Below, piece by piece: positions 50,310 to 60,015 of a stretch of 64,000 nucleotides of DNA. Every line of letters starts with the position of its first letter. The stretch's first letter is position 1. A program made the translations under genes and the position numbers. The stretch is from Parasphingopyxis sp. (lineage in GTDB: Bacteria; Pseudomonadota; Alphaproteobacteria; Sphingomonadales; Sphingomonadaceae): the NCBI RefSeq assembly GCF_028279465.1, contig NZ_JANQNS010000018.1:124001-188000 (forward strand), in the 5' to 3' direction. The notes under the pieces were generated by a model. It did no database searches. It had not been told where the DNA came from and saw nothing but the letters and a program-made list of their open reading frames with translations.

Positions 50310-50624
50310 ACCATCTCCCCAGCGCCAATTGGAACTATTACGACGCCTGTAGTTATAAGCGAGGTGAGGGTCAATCAGGCCACATCAGCTTCGCCCTTTC
50401 CCGAGCGTCCGCGCCTAGCCGGGCGTCTGATTCCTCTCGAAAAATTCGGCAATTGTTCTGCCAAAGTCCTCGCCGGTGGCGTTTTCGACACGCTCACGGC
50501 CGGATCGGCTTTTGGCCTCCGACATCGCCGGACCATGGTTCGAACGCAGCATATCGAGGTCCGCTACGTTCTGCCCCATCGCCCTGGCCGCGCAATCTCT
50601 TCGGCTTGATTCAGGGTCAGGAAC
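50310..50624. other. Spacer with a possible small ORF
   Basis: This 315-base gap lies between two minus-strand genes. On the minus strand an ORF at 50415-50579 could encode 54 residues (MGQNVADLDMLRSNHG... EFFERNQTPG), in the same frame that follows the upstream gene's stop codon. Its third-base G+C is only moderate and no ribosome site is clear. Nothing else was recognised. Confidence 0.35.
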
Positions 50625-50957
50625 CTAGTCGGCGGCCTGTTCCGCCGCCGCCGGCTCGCGCGCCTTCTTGATCAGCGACCAGACGCTGTAGAGGACGAGC
50701 AGCGCGATGATCGCATAGACCCACCAGGCCAGATTCTGCCCGGCGAAGATCAGATAGATATAGGCGGACATGGCAAGAAAGCCGGCGATGATCAGCTGAA
50801 AGGTGATCGGCTGACCGCGCCGCTTGCGCCTCACCATCCAGCCGACAGTCGCGAGGAAAAAGGGGATCGCGCCGACATAGATGCCGCCGAAAATATAGGG
50901 ATTGACCCCATATTCCGCGCCCAGGCTCAAAAACCATTCATTGATCGCTTCGAACAT
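50625..50957 (-). CDS. Small multi-pass membrane protein, unknown function
   Basis: The 110-residue protein has three or four hydrophobic segments with a basic loop (MVRRKRRGQPI). No family was recognised. It is inserted between gdhA and the S41-like gene within the ribosomal superoperon. Expression would likely follow that of its neighbours, but no promoter was seen. Confidence 0.75.
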   Translation of the reverse strand: MFEAINEWFLSLGAEYGVNPYIFGGIYVGAIPFFLATVGWMVRRKRRGQPITFQLIIAGFLAMSAYIYLIFAGQNLAWWVYAIIALLVLYSVWSLIKKAREPAAAEQAAD

Positions 50958-51017
50958 CGCTGCCTCCCTGGCAGTTATCAGTCTGTACCTGCCTGTTCGC
51001 GCGGATTGGCGATCCGG

Positions 51018-52376
51018 TTACACCACCCCGAAGGCGAGCATCGCATCGGCGACTTTCTTGAAGCCGGCGATGTTCGCGCCCTTGACGTAATTGACGTAAT
51101 CCTCGCCCTCGCCGCCGCCATATTCGGCGCATTTGTCGTGGATGTCGGTCATGATGTCGTGAAGCAGATCGCCGAGCCGCTCGGTATTCCACGCGACGCG
51201 CTCGGAATTTTGGCTCATCTCAAGACCTGACACGGCGACGCCGCCAGCATTGGCGGCTTTGCCCGGCGCGTACATGATATGCGCTTGATGGAAGACTTCG
51301 ACGCCATCGAGCGTCGTCGGCATGTTTGCTCCTTCGGCTACCGCCATACAGCCATTATCGACCAGTTCCTTGGCCTCGTCGCCATTGAGCTCGTTCTGCG
51401 TCGCGCAGGGCAATGCGACATCGCAGGGCACGCCCCATGGCCGCGCGCCTTCATGGAAGCTCGCATTGGTGAAATGATCGGCATATTCGCTGATCCGCCC
51501 GCGCCGCGCATTCTTGAGCTCCTTGACCCAGTCGATCTTCTCCTGGTCGATCCCGTCAGGATCGTGGACGAAGCCGCCGCTATCGGAGAGCGTCAGCACC
51601 TTGCCGCCGAGCTGGGTGAATTTTTCGGCGGCATGGGTGGCTACATTGCCCGATCCCGAGATGACAGCCGTCCGGCCCTCGACATCTTCGCCCGCATGTT
51701 TGAGCATATTGTGGAGGAAGATCACCGCGCCATAGCCGGTCGCTTCGGGCCGCATCTGCGAGCCGCCATATTCCATCGCCTTGCCGGTCAGTACGCCCTC
51801 CCAGCGGTTGGTGATCCGTTTATATTGCCCGAACATATAGCCGATCTCGCGCGCACCGACGCCGATATCGCCGGCCGGGACGTCCGTGTCCGGCCCGATA
51901 TGGCGATAGAGCTCGGTCATGAAGGACTGGCAGAATCGCATGACTTCGCTATCGGACTTGCCGCGCGGATTGAAGTTAGCGCCACCTTTGCCGCCGCCCA
52001 TGGGAAGGCCGGTCAGCGAATTTTTGAACGTCTGCTCGAAGGCGAGGAATTTGAGCACACTCTCGGTGACGGTCGGGTGGAAGCGGATGCCGCCCTTATA
52101 GGGGCCGATGGCATTATTGTTCTGCACCCGCCAGCCGCGCTGGACGCGGATATTGTGATTATCGTCCTCCCAGCAGACGCGGAAGGAGACAACCCGGTCG
52201 GGCTCGGCGATGCGTCGGAGGATTTGCGCCTCGTGATATTCCTCCTTGTCGGCGATGAAGTCGAAAATATCCTGCGCGACCTCGCGCACCGCCTGGATGA
52301 ATTCCACCTGCCCGGGATTGCGCTTTTCGACGCCCGCCATGAACTGTTCGAGATCTACATGATCGCTAACCGCCAT
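51018..52376 (-). CDS. gdhA: NADP-type glutamate dehydrogenase
   Basis: This enzyme makes glutamate from 2-oxoglutarate, ammonia and NADPH. The 452-residue protein belongs to the hexameric short class. Substrate sites KGGIRFHPTV near residues 90-100 and LPMGGGKGGANF (lysine region) near 125-136 are present, with VISGSGNVATHAAEK at the Rossmann fold near 240-254. It is a metabolic gene within the ribosomal superoperon, an odd position. Confidence 0.95.
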   Translation of the reverse strand: MAVSDHVDLEQFMAGVEKRNPGQVEFIQAVREVAQDIFDFIADKEEYHEAQILRRIAEPDRVVSFRVCWEDDNHNIRVQRGWRVQNNNAIGPYKGGIRFHPTVTESVLKFLAFEQTFKNSLTGLPMGGGKGGANFNPRGKSDSEVMRFCQSFMTELYRHIGPDTDVPAGDIGVGAREIGYMFGQYKRITNRWEGVLTGKAMEYGGSQMRPEATGYGAVIFLHNMLKHAGEDVEGRTAVISGSGNVATHAAEKFTQLGGKVLTLSDSGGFVHDPDGIDQEKIDWVKELKNARRGRISEYADHFTNASFHEGARPWGVPCDVALPCATQNELNGDEAKELVDNGCMAVAEGANMPTTLDGVEVFHQAHIMYAPGKAANAGGVAVSGLEMSQNSERVAWNTERLGDLLHDIMTDIHDKCAEYGGGEGEDYVNYVKGANIAGFKKVADAMLAFGVV

Positions 52377-52476
52377 TATCTTCTCTCCTGATAAGCCAAA
52401 GCGCCCGCCGCCCGGCCTTCCATCGAGTCGAGGCCGTGGCGCTTACGCTTCTATCAGATTGAAGTTCGCGAGACAG

Positions 52477-53001
52477 TCAGTCTTGGTTACCCGGAAAAAG
52501 CGCGACAAGGCCATCAAGCTGCTGGCGGACGACGCTATCGACCACGGGCGGGAAGCTCTCGCGATCGAACTGCATATGGCCGCCGACGCTCATCGTCTGG
52601 GTGATCCGCGTGCCGCCATCGACCGCTTCGAGCTGCCACGTCAGCGCGCCGGCCAGCCCTTCGCTCTGCAGCGGCCCGAGCGCGCCCGCGAGACGCAGGA
52701 TCGAACCGGGCTGCACCATGACGACGCGCATATGTTCGACAGAATTGCCCTCGCCCCAAATTTCGCAGAAGCAGCCGCCGGCAACCGGTTCGAGCGAGAA
52801 ATTGGCGGCATCGCCCGACCAGCTGTGATCGCCATTCCAGTAGCGCGAGGGTTCGATCAGCGCGGCCCAGACCTCGTCCGGCGTGGCGGACACGGTAGCG
52901 CTGTTGCTGGTGGCGAAACCATTATCGCCGACCTCGACCTCGGCATTTGCCGGCACAGCCACAGCCAGAGCCGCCAATACAGAAAGATAGCGCACCATCA
53001 T
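52477..53001 (-). CDS. Exported SRPBCC-domain protein
   Basis: The 174-residue product has a signal peptide and then a START-like (SRPBCC) domain: NSATVSATPDEVWAALIEPSRYW, with EGLAGALTWQLEAVDGGTRIT later. Such domains bind hydrophobic ligands. The start is one of two adjacent ATGs (53001 or 52998) behind GGGGAGGGG. It is the first of the four genes between adk and rpsM. Ligand and role are unknown. Confidence 0.82.
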   Translation of the reverse strand: MMVRYLSVLAALAVAVPANAEVEVGDNGFATSNSATVSATPDEVWAALIEPSRYWNGDHSWSGDAANFSLEPVAGGCFCEIWGEGNSVEHMRVVMVQPGSILRLAGALGPLQSEGLAGALTWQLEAVDGGTRITQTMSVGGHMQFDRESFPPVVDSVVRQQLDGLVALFPGNQD

Positions 53002-53091
53002 CCCCTCCCCGAATAGTGAGCGGAGCATAGCAAAGTTTCGGGATGGAGCCAGCGCGCGTGGTATTCGCGCCCGCCGCCCGTCGACGCGGCT

Positions 53092-53742
53092 TTAGCCTTT
53101 GTCGAGTATCGCCGCAATCGCGTCGCTGACCGTTTCGATATCGGCCATGCCATCGACCCGGCGGACAAGGCCCTTGGGTTCGTAATGCGGAATGATCGGC
53201 GCGGTCTTGGTGCGATATTCCTGCATCCGCGTGCGCACGGTTTCGGCATTATCGTCCGGGCGGCGCTTGAAATTGGACGAGCCGCATACGTCGCAAATGC
53301 CCTCGACCTTCGGCCGCTTGAAGGTGTCGTGATAGCCTTCGCCGCAATTGGCGCAGGTGAAACGGCCCGTGATGCGTTCGACCAGCGCATCCTCGTCCAC
53401 CTCCAGCTCGATCACATGATGGAGCTGCATGCCCTTTTCCGCGAGCAAGGCGTCGAGCGCGTGCGCCTGGGCTTCGGTGCGCGGATACCCATCGAGAATG
53501 AAACCCTCTTTGACATCGTCTTCGTCGAGGCGGTCGGAAAGAATGCCGGTCACGATTTCGTCGGACACGAGATCGCCGCGTTCCATCACGTCCTTGGCTT
53601 GAAGGCCGACCGGGGTTTCTGCGGCCACGGCCGCGCGGAGCATATCGCCTGTCGAGAGCTGTACCATGCCGCGCTCGTCTTCGAGCTTCGACGCCTGGGT
53701 CCCTTTACCCGCGCCCGGCGGGCCCAACAGAATGATGTTCAC
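53092..53742 (-). CDS. adk: Adenylate kinase, zinc-LID type
   Basis: Adk equilibrates ATP, ADP and AMP. The 216-residue protein has the P-loop GPPGAGKGT at 7-15 and LDGYPRT near 83-89. Its LID carries four cysteines, Cys130, 133, 150 and 153, so it should bind zinc. It overlaps secY by four bases, the usual spc operon arrangement. Downstream it is followed by the SRPBCC gene rather than rpsM. Confidence 0.97.
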   Translation of the reverse strand: MNIILLGPPGAGKGTQASKLEDERGMVQLSTGDMLRAAVAAETPVGLQAKDVMERGDLVSDEIVTGILSDRLDEDDVKEGFILDGYPRTEAQAHALDALLAEKGMQLHHVIELEVDEDALVERITGRFTCANCGEGYHDTFKRPKVEGICDVCGSSNFKRRPDDNAETVRTRMQEYRTKTAPIIPHYEPKGLVRRVDGMADIETVSDAIAAILDKG

Positions 53743-55130
53743 CGGCGCTGTCCCCCGCCCTTCAATTTCGCCTTCTTGATCAGATCACCATATTGGTGCG
53801 CGAGCAAGTGGCTTTGAATCTGGCTGACCGTATCGATCGTCACATTGACGACAATGAGCAGACTTGTCCCCCCGAGCACGAAGGCCTGAATACCCGCTTG
53901 CGTCGACAATATCTCCGGTATCAGACAGATAAGCGTCAGATAAATGGCGCCGACCACCGTGATGCGCGTCAGCACATAATCGAGATATTCGGCCGTCCGT
54001 TCGCCCGGCCGGATGCCCGGCACAAAGCCGCCATAGCGCTTCAGATTGTCCGCCGTTTCTTCCGGATTGAAGACAACCGCGGTGTAGAAGAAGCAGAAGA
54101 AGATGATCAGGCCCGCATAGAGCAGCAGATAGAGCGATCCGCCGCGGCCGAGCGCGTTGGTGATCGTCAGCAGCAGCTCGTTGCTGGTCGAGGCCGTATC
54201 GGTCACGCCGCCGGACATGAACTGGGCGATCGTCAGCGGCATCAGCAGCAGCGACGAGGCGAAAATCGGCGGGATGACGCCGGCCGTGTTGATCTTGAGC
54301 GGCAGGTGCGATTTTTCCTGCGTCATGCCGCCGCGCTGCTGCGCGCGTTTCGGATACTGGATCAGGACGCGGCGCTGGGCCCGCTCCATGAAGCAGATGC
54401 CGAAGATGAGGCCGACGAAGAGCAGCAGGAAGCCGACGACATAGCCGGTCGGGATCGCGCCCGTCTGGCCCGAGGCGAAGAGCTGGATCAGTTCGGTCGG
54501 CATCATCGCGACGATGCCGGCCATGATGATCAGCGATACGCCGTTGCCGACGCCGCGCGAGGTAATCTGTTCGCCCAGCCACATCAGGAACATCGTGCCG
54601 CCGACAAGGCTGATCACCGCGCCGATGCGGAACAGCATCACGCTGTCGCTGACGATGACCTGCTGGCCCTGCGCCGTGGCGAGGCTTTCGAGGCCGACCG
54701 CGAGGAACCAGCCCTGCACGGCGGTCAGGCCGACCGTGCCGTAACGCGTATATTGGTTCAGCTTCTTGCGGCCGCTTTCGCCCTCTTTCTTGATCGCGTT
54801 CAGCGTCGGGGAGAGCGCGGCGGCCATCTGCACGACGATCGACGCCGTGATGTATGGCATGACGCCGAGCGCGATGATGCTCATCCGCTCGAGCGAACCG
54901 CCCGAAAATGTGTTGAAGACGTTGAGGATGCCGCCGCCGCCGGTGTTATCCTGCGTCAGGTTGACGACTTCCTGCAGCGCGACGGGATCGATGCCCGGCA
55001 GCGGCACGAAGCTCAGTAGGCGGAAGATGATCAGCGCGCCGAGGGTAAACCATATCCGCTGGCGCAGCTCGGTCGCTTGGGCAAATTTGCCCAGATTCAG
55101 TCCTGCTCCAACATTGGCGTTGCTTGCCAT
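53739..55130 (-). CDS. secY: Protein translocase subunit SecY
   Basis: SecY is the channel of the SecYEG translocon. The 463 residues contain ten membrane segments, with FVPLPGIDP near the N-terminus and the conserved VQMAAALSPTLNAIKKEGESG near residue 100 (partly shown). It follows rplO by 81 bases, in the spc operon order. Confidence 0.97.
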   Translation of the reverse strand: MASNANVGAGLNLGKFAQATELRQRIWFTLGALIIFRLLSFVPLPGIDPVALQEVVNLTQDNTGGGGILNVFNTFSGGSLERMSIIALGVMPYITASIVVQMAAALSPTLNAIKKEGESGRKKLNQYTRYGTVGLTAVQGWFLAVGLESLATAQGQQVIVSDSVMLFRIGAVISLVGGTMFLMWLGEQITSRGVGNGVSLIIMAGIVAMMPTELIQLFASGQTGAIPTGYVVGFLLLFVGLIFGICFMERAQRRVLIQYPKRAQQRGGMTQEKSHLPLKINTAGVIPPIFASSLLLMPLTIAQFMSGGVTDTASTSNELLLTITNALGRGGSLYLLLYAGLIIFFCFFYTAVVFNPEETADNLKRYGGFVPGIRPGERTAEYLDYVLTRITVVGAIYLTLICLIPEILSTQAGIQAFVLGGTSLLIVVNVTIDTVSQIQSHLLAHQYGDLIKKAKLKGGGQRR

Positions 55131-55211
55131 CGACTATTCCATCCCCGCAGTCCTGGAAGACCGCTATATCGGGGCGCGGCTCGCCAACGGCAAGCCCCGC
55201 CCCGGGTAACG

Positions 55212-55700
55212 CTACTCGGTTTCGGCTTTTTCCGCCTTGGGCGCGGCGGCAATTTCCACCGTGCCACCGGCCTTTTCGACCGCTTCGACCGCGCTTTTCG
55301 ACGCGCCGGCGACTGCGAACGTCACTTTTGCAGAAATCTCGCCCTTGCCCAGCAGGCGGACACCGTCCTTGCCGCCGCGCGTGAGGCCGGCCGCTTCGAG
55401 CGCCGCCTGATCGACGGTTTTCTTCGCATCGAGCTTTTTCTCGTCGATCGCCTTCTGGACTGCGCCGATATTGACGATCGCATGGTCCTTGCCGAACGGA
55501 TTGTTGAAGCCGCGCTTCGGAATCCGCATGTGGAGCGGCATCTGGCCGCCCTCGAAACCGTTGATCGAGACGCCCGAACGGCTTTTCTGGCCCTTCATGC
55601 CGCGTCCGCCGGTCTTGCCCTTGCCCGAGCCGATACCCCGGCCCACGCGGGTGCGCAGCTTGCGGGCGCCCTTATTGTCTTTGAGTTCGTTGAGTTTCAT
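55212..55700 (-). CDS. rplO: 50S ribosomal protein L15
   Basis: L15 is an early large-subunit assembly protein. The N-terminal [20 protein letters not shown] and basic RGGKGQKSR-type region are typical. The 162 residues end in a short charged tail ([11 protein letters not shown]) not found in E. coli L15 (144 residues). It lies 81 bases before secY. Confidence 0.97.
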   Translation of the reverse strand: MKLNELKDNKGARKLRTRVGRGIGSGKGKTGGRGMKGQKSRSGVSINGFEGGQMPLHMRIPKRGFNNPFGKDHAIVNIGAVQKAIDEKKLDAKKTVDQAALEAAGLTRGGKDGVRLLGKGEISAKVTFAVAGASKSAVEAVEKAGGTVEIAAAPKAEKAETE

Positions 55701-55754
55701 GTCTGCACTCGCTTTCGCTTTGTTCGCGCTATCGCCTCCGGCTGGAGACGGGAT

Positions 55755-55949
55755 TTAGCTGTCCTGCACCTCGACCATGTGCCGAACCTTGTGAAGCATG
55801 CCGCGGATCGCGGGCGTGTCTTCCAGTTCGACGGTCTTGCGCATCTTGCCCAGCCCGAGGCCGACCAGCGTCGCGCGCTGGCCTTTCTCGCGGCGGATCG
55901 GCGAACCCGTCTGGGTTACCGAAATGGTCTTTTTCCTCGCTGCGGCCAT
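55755..55949 (-). CDS. rpmD: 50S ribosomal protein L30
   Basis: L30 is a small, about 60-residue large-subunit protein. The 64-residue product contains [26 protein letters not shown] (partly shown: TQTGSPIRR and [10 protein letters not shown]). Two adjacent ATGs exist, at 55952 and 55949; I take the second, with the first overlapping closely on the rpsE stop. Confidence 0.95.
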   Translation of the reverse strand: MAAARKKTISVTQTGSPIRREKGQRATLVGLGLGKMRKTVELEDTPAIRGMLHKVRHMVEVQDS

Positions 55950-55953
55950 CATT

Positions 55954-56919
55954 CTACTCCGTCACCGCCTCGGCTTCCGCCTTGGCTTCTTCGGCGCCGA
56001 TATCGCCGCGACGGCGCACGAGTTCGGCGATCTTGAGACCGCGCCGCGCCGCCACCGATTTCGGGCTCGACTGATCCTTGAGCGCCTCGAAGGTCGCCCG
56101 GATCATGTTGTAGGGGTTGGACGTACCGACCGACTTGGTCACGACGTCCGCAACGCCCAGGCTTTCGAACACGGCGCGCATCGGACCGCCAGCGATGATG
56201 CCGGTACCCGGAGGCGCCGAACGCACGGTGACATTGCCGGCGCCGAACCGGCCCTGGCCGTCATGATGGAGCGTGCGGCCGTCGCGCAGCGGCACGCGCA
56301 TCATATTCTTCTTCGCAGCGGCCGTCGCCTTCTGGATGGCTTCGGGCACTTCGCGCGCCTTGCCATGGCCGAAGCCAACCCGGCCCTTGCCGTCGCCGAC
56401 GATCATGAGGGCTGCGAAACCGAAGCGCTTGCCGCCCTTCACGGTCTTCGAGACGCGGTTGATATGGACGAGCTTCTCGACCAGATCCTCGCCATCATCG
56501 TCGCGGCGATTGTCGCGACCGCGACCACGGCCCCGGCCGCCACCACGTCCACCGCCGCGTCCGCCGCGCGGCGGACGGCTGGTTGCCGTCGTATTCTCGG
56601 CCGGCTGGGTGACAGCCTGGACGCTATTTTCTTCCGAAAGCTGCTTTTCCTCGACGAGGGGCGCGGGCACATCGCCTTCGGGCGCAGCGTCGGCGGCAGG
56701 CGCAGCCTCTTCAGCCGGCTTCTCTTCAGCTTTGGCGTCTTCAGCCGGAGCCTCCTCAGCCTTCGCCTCTTCGGCGGCCTCTTCAGCTTTGGCTTCGGTG
56801 GCTTCCGCCTCAGCCTTGGTTTCCTCGGCTTTAGCTTCTTCCTTCGGGGCTTCTTCCTTGGGGGCCTCTTTCGCCTTGTTTTCTTCGGGCGCGGCGTCCG
56901 TCTTCTTGTCGTCAGCCAT
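55954..56919 (-). CDS. rpsE: 30S ribosomal protein S5 with long N-terminal extension
   Basis: S5 acts in decoding fidelity and mRNA unwinding. The core begins about residue 145 ([19 protein letters not shown]) and includes [18 protein letters not shown]; the whole protein has 321 residues against 167 in E. coli. Residues 1-110 are acidic and Ala/Glu/Lys-rich with repeated KAEE units. Residues 115-138 are RGG-rich. The C-terminus has another EEAKAEAEA tail. Sphingomonads often have an RGG extension, but the acidic part here is unusually long. Confidence 0.97.
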   Translation of the reverse strand: MADDKKTDAAPEENKAKEAPKEEAPKEEAKAEETKAEAEATEAKAEEAAEEAKAEEAPAEDAKAEEKPAEEAAPAADAAPEGDVPAPLVEEKQLSEENSVQAVTQPAENTTATSRPPRGGRGGGRGGGRGRGRGRDNRRDDDGEDLVEKLVHINRVSKTVKGGKRFGFAALMIVGDGKGRVGFGHGKAREVPEAIQKATAAAKKNMMRVPLRDGRTLHHDGQGRFGAGNVTVRSAPPGTGIIAGGPMRAVFESLGVADVVTKSVGTSNPYNMIRATFEALKDQSSPKSVAARRGLKIAELVRRRGDIGAEEAKAEAEAVTE

Positions 56920-56921
56920 GA

Positions 56922-57278
56922 TTAAAACTCCAGTCCGCCGTCGCGGGCGGCATCGGCGAGCGCTTTCACGCGCCCGTGAAACAGAAAGGCGCCGCGATCG
57001 AACACGACGCGCTTGACGCCGGCCTTGACCGCACGCTCGGCGACCCGCTTGCCGACATCGGCAGCGGCTTCGACATTCGCGCCGGTCTTGCCCTTATGCT
57101 CGGAATCGAGCGTCGAGGCGGCGGCGAGCGTCGCGCCCGCTTTGTCGTCGATGACCTGCGCATAGATATGCCGGCCCGACCGGTGGATCGAGAGGCGCGG
57201 ACGATCGCCAGCCTTGCGGCGGAGCGCCACGCGGACGCGCTGGCGGCGTTTTTCGAAGGGTGTCATGCGTTTCTTCAT
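56922..57278 (-). CDS. rplR: 50S ribosomal protein L18
   Basis: L18 binds 5S rRNA. The 118-residue product begins [20 protein letters not shown] and contains [20 protein letters not shown], both typical. ATG at 57278 lies two bases after the rplF stop. It is followed immediately by rpsE. Confidence 0.97.
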   Translation of the reverse strand: MKKRMTPFEKRRQRVRVALRRKAGDRPRLSIHRSGRHIYAQVIDDKAGATLAAASTLDSEHKGKTGANVEAAADVGKRVAERAVKAGVKRVVFDRGAFLFHGRVKALADAARDGGLEF

Positions 57279-57280
57279 GG

Positions 57281-57814
57281 CTACTTCTTCTTGCCTTCTT
57301 TGCGGAACACATATTCGCCGCGATATTTGATGCCCTTGCCCTTGTACGGCTCGGGTTTCCGCCATTTGCGGATTTCGGCGGCCACCTGGCCGACCTGCTG
57401 CTTGTCGATCCCGCTGATCTCGACCGTGGTCTGATCGGGCGTCTTGATATCGATGCCTTCGGGAATGGCGTAATCGACATCGTGGCTGAAACCGAGCTGC
57501 AGCTTGAGCGTCTTGCCCTGCACCTGCGCGCGATAGCCGACGCCGCTGATTTCCAGCGTCTTCGAATAGCCCTCGGTCACGCCTTCGACGAGATTGGCCG
57601 CCAGCGTGCGCTGCATGCCCCAATAGGAGCGGGCGCGGCGCGTGTCATTGGCCGGCACGATCTGAATCTCGCCATCTTCAACCTTGCAATCGACATCGTC
57701 GGACACGGTCATCGACAGAGTGCCCTTGGGCCCTTTGACGCTGAGCTCGCTGCCCTGAATTTCAGCGGTGACGCCATCGGGAAGCGCAACCGGCTTTTTT
57801 CCGATCCGGCTCAT
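57281..57814 (-). CDS. rplF: 50S ribosomal protein L6
   Basis: L6 lies near the GTPase-associated centre. The 177-residue product begins [15 protein letters not shown] and ends with [13 protein letters not shown], and has [21 protein letters not shown] (partly shown: [12 protein letters not shown]), the expected repeated fold. The frame is open upstream, but ATG at 57814, directly after the rpsH stop, is the usual start. Confidence 0.97.
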   Translation of the reverse strand: MSRIGKKPVALPDGVTAEIQGSELSVKGPKGTLSMTVSDDVDCKVEDGEIQIVPANDTRRARSYWGMQRTLAANLVEGVTEGYSKTLEISGVGYRAQVQGKTLKLQLGFSHDVDYAIPEGIDIKTPDQTTVEISGIDKQQVGQVAAEIRKWRKPEPYKGKGIKYRGEYVFRKEGKKK

Positions 57815-57815
57815 T

Positions 57816-58211
57816 TTAGAATACCTCCGCCAGCACTTCGCCGCCGACATTCTGCTCGCGCGCTTCCGCATCGGAGAGCACGCCGCGCGGCGTCGAGACG
57901 ATGGTGATGCCAAGGCCGTTGCGCACCCGCGGCAGATCTTTCGATCCGCTGTAGACGCGGCGGCCCGGGGTCGAGACGCGCGCCAGATGCTGGATGGCCG
58001 GCTGGCCTTCGAAATATTTGAGTTCGATCCGGAGGCCCTTGTGCTTGCCCAGCTCTTCTTCGCTGTAGCCGCGAATGAAACCTTCGCGCTGCAGCACTTC
58101 GAGAACGCGGGCACGCAGCTTCGAAGCCGGGCTCGTCACCGAGTCCTTCTTCGCCTGCTGGCCGTTACGGATGCGGGTGAGCATATCACCCAGGGGATCG
58201 GTCATCGACAT
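57816..58211 (-). CDS. rpsH: 30S ribosomal protein S8
   Basis: S8 binds the central domain of 16S rRNA and in E. coli represses the spc operon. The 131-residue product has [20 protein letters not shown] at its start and [21 protein letters not shown] near its end (partly shown: [12 protein letters not shown]). The next gene starts almost at once. Confidence 0.97.
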   Translation of the reverse strand: MSMTDPLGDMLTRIRNGQQAKKDSVTSPASKLRARVLEVLQREGFIRGYSEEELGKHKGLRIELKYFEGQPAIQHLARVSTPGRRVYSGSKDLPRVRNGLGITIVSTPRGVLSDAEAREQNVGGEVLAEVF

Positions 58212-58225
58212 ATCCTATGCTCCCC

Positions 58226-58531
58226 CTACCAGCTCGACTTCGTCACGCCGGGGATCAGGCCCTTATTGGCCAGATCGCGGAGTGCGATGCGCGAGAGTTT
58301 GAACTTGCGGTAATAGCCGCGCGGACGGCCCGAGAGCTCGCACCGGTTACGGATGCGGGTCGGGTTCGCGTTGCGCGGAATTTCCGCCATTTTAAGGCGC
58401 GCCATCAGCCGCTCGTTATCGTCGAGCGACTTGTCGTTCGCTATTGCCTTCAGCTTGGCGTATTTGGCCGCATATTTCTTGGCCATACGCTTGCGCTTTT
58501 CATTCCGGTTGATGGAACTCAGTTTCGCCAT
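58226..58531 (-). CDS. rpsN: 30S ribosomal protein S14 (zinc-free type)
   Basis: S14 lies in the 30S head. The 101-residue product is the long form without the CxxC zinc site; only one cysteine (in [17 protein letters not shown]) is present. The place between rplE and rpsH is standard. Confidence 0.97.
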   Translation of the reverse strand: MAKLSSINRNEKRKRMAKKYAAKYAKLKAIANDKSLDDNERLMARLKMAEIPRNANPTRIRNRCELSGRPRGYYRKFKLSRIALRDLANKGLIPGVTKSSW

Positions 58532-58569
58532 GACTTAAGTTCTCGCTCCTTGTTGCGAGAAGGATTGGC

Positions 58570-59169
58570 TTACGCCGCTTCCTTCTGCTCTTCGTTATCG
58601 GTTTCCGTGTCGTCGCTTTCCGGCGGGAAAGGGAAGTTGAACAGCCGCAGCAGCTCGCGCGCTTCCTCATCCGTCTCCGCCGTCGTCGTCACGATCACGT
58701 CCATGCCGCGCACTTCGTCGACATCGTCATATTTGATCTCGGGGAACACCATCTGCTCTTTGAGACCCATCGCGAAATTGCCGCGCCCGTCGAAACTCTT
58801 CGGGTTCAGGCCGCGAAAGTCGCGCACCCGCGGCAGCGCAATTGTCACGAGCCGGTCGACAAATTCGAACATCCGGTCGCCGCGCAGCGTGACCTTGCAG
58901 CCGATCGGCATGCCTTCGCGCAGCTTGAAGCCGGCGATGGATTTCTTCGCGAGCGTGATCACGGGCTTCTGGCCGGCGATCTTCTCCATTTCCTCGACCG
59001 CCTTCTGAACGCGCTTCTTGTCGTCCACCGCCTTGCCGACACCCATATTGATGACGATCTTTTCCAGGCGCGGGACCTGCATCGGATTTTTGTAACCGAA
59101 CTTGTCCGTCATCGCCTTGACGATGCGGTCCTTATATTCGGTGCGCATGCGTGGCGTATAATCAGCCAT
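58570..59169 (-). CDS. rplE: 50S ribosomal protein L5
   Basis: L5 binds 5S rRNA and contacts the P-site tRNA. The 199-residue product has [15 protein letters not shown] near 33-47 and [18 protein letters not shown] near 70-87 (partly shown). The last 17 residues form an acidic tail ([18 protein letters not shown]), absent in E. coli L5 (179 residues). Its start overlaps rplX by eight bases. Confidence 0.97.
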   Translation of the reverse strand: MADYTPRMRTEYKDRIVKAMTDKFGYKNPMQVPRLEKIVINMGVGKAVDDKKRVQKAVEEMEKIAGQKPVITLAKKSIAGFKLREGMPIGCKVTLRGDRMFEFVDRLVTIALPRVRDFRGLNPKSFDGRGNFAMGLKEQMVFPEIKYDDVDEVRGMDVIVTTTAETDEEARELLRLFNFPFPPESDDTETDNEEQKEAA

Positions 59170-59482
59170 CGATAGTCTCCCCGGAACGCGTTGCGACGCG
59201 AACCTTCTTTCCGTCCTTGTCGGTCTCGAACCGGACCCGGGTCGGTTTGCCGGTCTTCGGGTCTTCGAGCGCGACGTTCGAAATGTGCAGCGGCGCTTCG
59301 GTGCGTTCGATGCCGCCCTGCGGGTTCTGCTGGGTCGGCTTGCGGTGACGCGCGTGAATATTCACGCCATCGACGACCACCTTGTCCGCCTTCGGCAGAA
59401 CCTTGGTCACCTTGCCGTGCTGGCCCTTATTCTTGCCGGCCAGAATGACGACCGTGTCGCCCTTTTTGATCTTGGCTGCCAT
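59162..59482 (-). CDS. rplX: 50S ribosomal protein L24
   Basis: L24 is an early assembly protein of the large subunit. The 106-residue product opens [20 protein letters not shown], the KOW motif, with [18 protein letters not shown] later. ATG at 59482 lies two bases after the rplN stop. The frame is open far upstream, but that is not coding. Confidence 0.97.
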   Translation of the reverse strand: MAAKIKKGDTVVILAGKNKGQHGKVTKVLPKADKVVVDGVNIHARHRKPTQQNPQGGIERTEAPLHISNVALEDPKTGKPTRVRFETDKDGKKVRVATRSGETIDG

Positions 59483-59484
59483 GA

Positions 59485-59853
59485 CTAGAGAACCTCCGGT
59501 GCCAGGCTGACGATTTTCATGTGACGCGCAGCGCGCAGCTCGCGCACGACGGGTCCGAAGATACGCGTACCGATCGGCTCCTTGTTCGCGTTGACGAGTA
59601 CCGCCGCATTGCTGTCGAAACGGATCGTCGAACCGTCGGGACGCTTCACATCCTTGCGGGTGCGCACGATCACGGCGCGATGAACATCGCCCTTCTTGAC
59701 CTTGCCGCGCGGCGCCGCTTCCTTGATCGAGACGACGATAATGTCGCCCACGGTCGCAGTGCGGCGCTTCGAGCCGCCCAGCACCTTGATGCACTGAACG
59801 CGCTTGGCGCCGCTATTATCGGCGACGTCGAGAACTGACTGCATCTGGATCAT
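59485..59853 (-). CDS. rplN: 50S ribosomal protein L14
   Basis: L14 is a highly conserved subunit-interface protein. The 122-residue product begins [20 protein letters not shown] and has normal length. It is separated from rpsQ by an unusual 172-base spacer carrying hairpins and a repeat. Confidence 0.97.
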   Translation of the reverse strand: MIQMQSVLDVADNSGAKRVQCIKVLGGSKRRTATVGDIIVVSIKEAAPRGKVKKGDVHRAVIVRTRKDVKRPDGSTIRFDSNAAVLVNANKEPIGTRIFGPVVRELRAARHMKIVSLAPEVL

Positions 59854-59874
59854 CGATCCGTTCCTTCTTTAAAT

Positions 59875-59890
59875 CCTCACCGAAGTGAGG
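59875..59890. repeat. Hairpin 1 in the rplN-rpsQ spacer
   Basis: CCTCAC and GTGAGG form a six-base stem with a CGAA tetraloop, a stable GNRA-like loop when read in one direction. It lies 20 bases from the rplN start. Confidence 0.5.
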
Positions 59891-59919
59891 GGCTAAACTT
59901 CAACTTCCGTCTGGGCTTC

Positions 59920-59940
59920 AGCGACCATAGGATGGTCGCT
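59920..59940. repeat. Hairpin 2 in the rplN-rpsQ spacer
   Basis: AGCGACCAT and ATGGTCGCT form a perfect nine-base stem around the three-base AGG. No T run follows in the operon direction, so simple termination is unlikely. Confidence 0.55.
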
Positions 59941-59990
59941 CACGAAGCCCTGCCCTTTTCTTCCGCTCCCTCTCAAAAAGAGAAGAACAA

Positions 59991-60015
59991 CCCTTCGACA
60001 AGCTCAGGGTAAGCG
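59991..60015. repeat. Dispersed palindromic repeat CCCTTCGACAAGCTCAGGG
   Basis: CCCTTCGACAAGCTCAGGG, followed by TAAGCGG, is a sequence of a type found in many copies in sphingomonad and related genomes as an intergenic repeat (REP-like). CCCT and AGGG form the outer pairs. Here it lies inside the ribosomal operon, between rplN and rpsQ, which is unusual. Only one copy was noticed in this window. Confidence 0.6.

Noticed and set aside
56273-57016. Serine/arginine-rich frame antisense to rpsE and rplR
   Set aside because: It is the complement of the Ala/Glu/Lys and RGG repeats of S5 and has no independent support.
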